A DNA stretch of 15,432 nt, from positions 25,010 through 40,441 of the forward strand of contig MGQK01000039.1 in assembly GCA_001797815.1 (NCBI GenBank). The letters run 5' to 3'. Made by a program: the position numbers and the translations under genes. Of the stretch, positions 15,345 through 15,432 are shown piece after piece (within the stretch, counting starts at the first letter, position 1; each line of letters begins with the position of its first letter). Source of the DNA: Deltaproteobacteria bacterium RBG_13_61_14. GTDB lineage: Bacteria; RBG-13-61-14. Below the pieces are notes generated by a model, which did no database searches, was not told the DNA's origin, and saw nothing but the letters and a program-made list of their open reading frames with translations.

Positions 15345-15432
15345 GTGAAAGCTTGGCCCTGTCCTCGCAAGACCAAGATTGTCTGCACCATCGGCCCGGC
15401 CAGCCAATCGCCGGCGGCGCTGGCCCGGCTGA
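15345..15432 (+). CDS. pyk: Pyruvate kinase, N-terminal fragment (3' end outside the window)
   Basis: Only the first 29 codons are present. From the GTG at 15345 the protein begins MKAWPCPRKTKIVCTIGPAS and continues with QSPAALARL. The stretch TKIVCTIGPAS followed by a short helix is the hallmark N-terminus of pyruvate kinase, which makes pyruvate and ATP from phosphoenolpyruvate and ADP in the last step of glycolysis. A strong GGAGGGAG lies 6 nt upstream of the GTG and decides the start. The gene is divergent from the PilZ-like/HEAT gene, with 154 bp between the two starts. The allosteric class and the remaining active-site residues lie outside the window. Confidence 0.9.
   Translation, partial: MKAWPCPRKTKIVCTIGPASQSPAALARL

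Overview
The window is GC-rich and densely coded, and looks chromosomal. The organism is most likely a Gram-negative bacterium of the former Deltaproteobacteria (Desulfobacterota/Myxococcota type). This rests on lipoprotein signals, an HrcA-controlled chaperone operon, a small DUF2914 protein and a PilZ-like domain fused to a long Pro/Glu linker. The assignment is an inference of moderate to low confidence. I see no phage genes, insertion sequences, tRNA, rRNA or CRISPR array.

Layout. At the left edge is the C-terminal end of a MATE efflux transporter (+), convergent with a GH1 beta-glucosidase (-). Upstream of the glucosidase on the minus strand are a small four-helix membrane protein and a secreted DUF2914 protein. 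A 195-bp divergent intergenic region, holding two short palindromes, separates these from a plus-strand CocE/NonD-type serine hydrolase lipoprotein. Two hairpins close the convergent junction with the next minus-strand block.

The core (about 11.15 kb back to 4.8 kb, minus strand) is a heat-shock operon: hrcA, grpE, dnaK, a 72-residue YgiT-type zinc-ribbon protein, dnaJ and an exported M14 zinc carboxypeptidase. HrcA is the expected repressor. DnaK with its exchange factor GrpE and co-chaperone DnaJ forms the folding machine. The zinc-ribbon protein and the carboxypeptidase are additions to the usual set. A good sigma-70-type promoter precedes hrcA, but I see no canonical CIRCE operator. A perfect hairpin lies between the zinc-ribbon gene and dnaJ.

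A 349-bp gene-free stretch (11098-11446) separates hrcA from lemA. It holds the hrcA promoter, inverted repeats, a possible plus-strand structured RNA ending in an intrinsic terminator, and the hairpin after lemA. lemA (lipoprotein) and a 1004-residue PilZ-like/HEAT-repeat protein follow on the minus strand, each with a clear promoter. At the right edge, divergent from the PilZ/HEAT gene, is the start of a pyruvate kinase gene (+).

The observations most worth following are the zinc-ribbon protein inside the DnaK operon, the large PilZ-like/HEAT protein, the missing CIRCE, and the possible RNA between hrcA and lemA.
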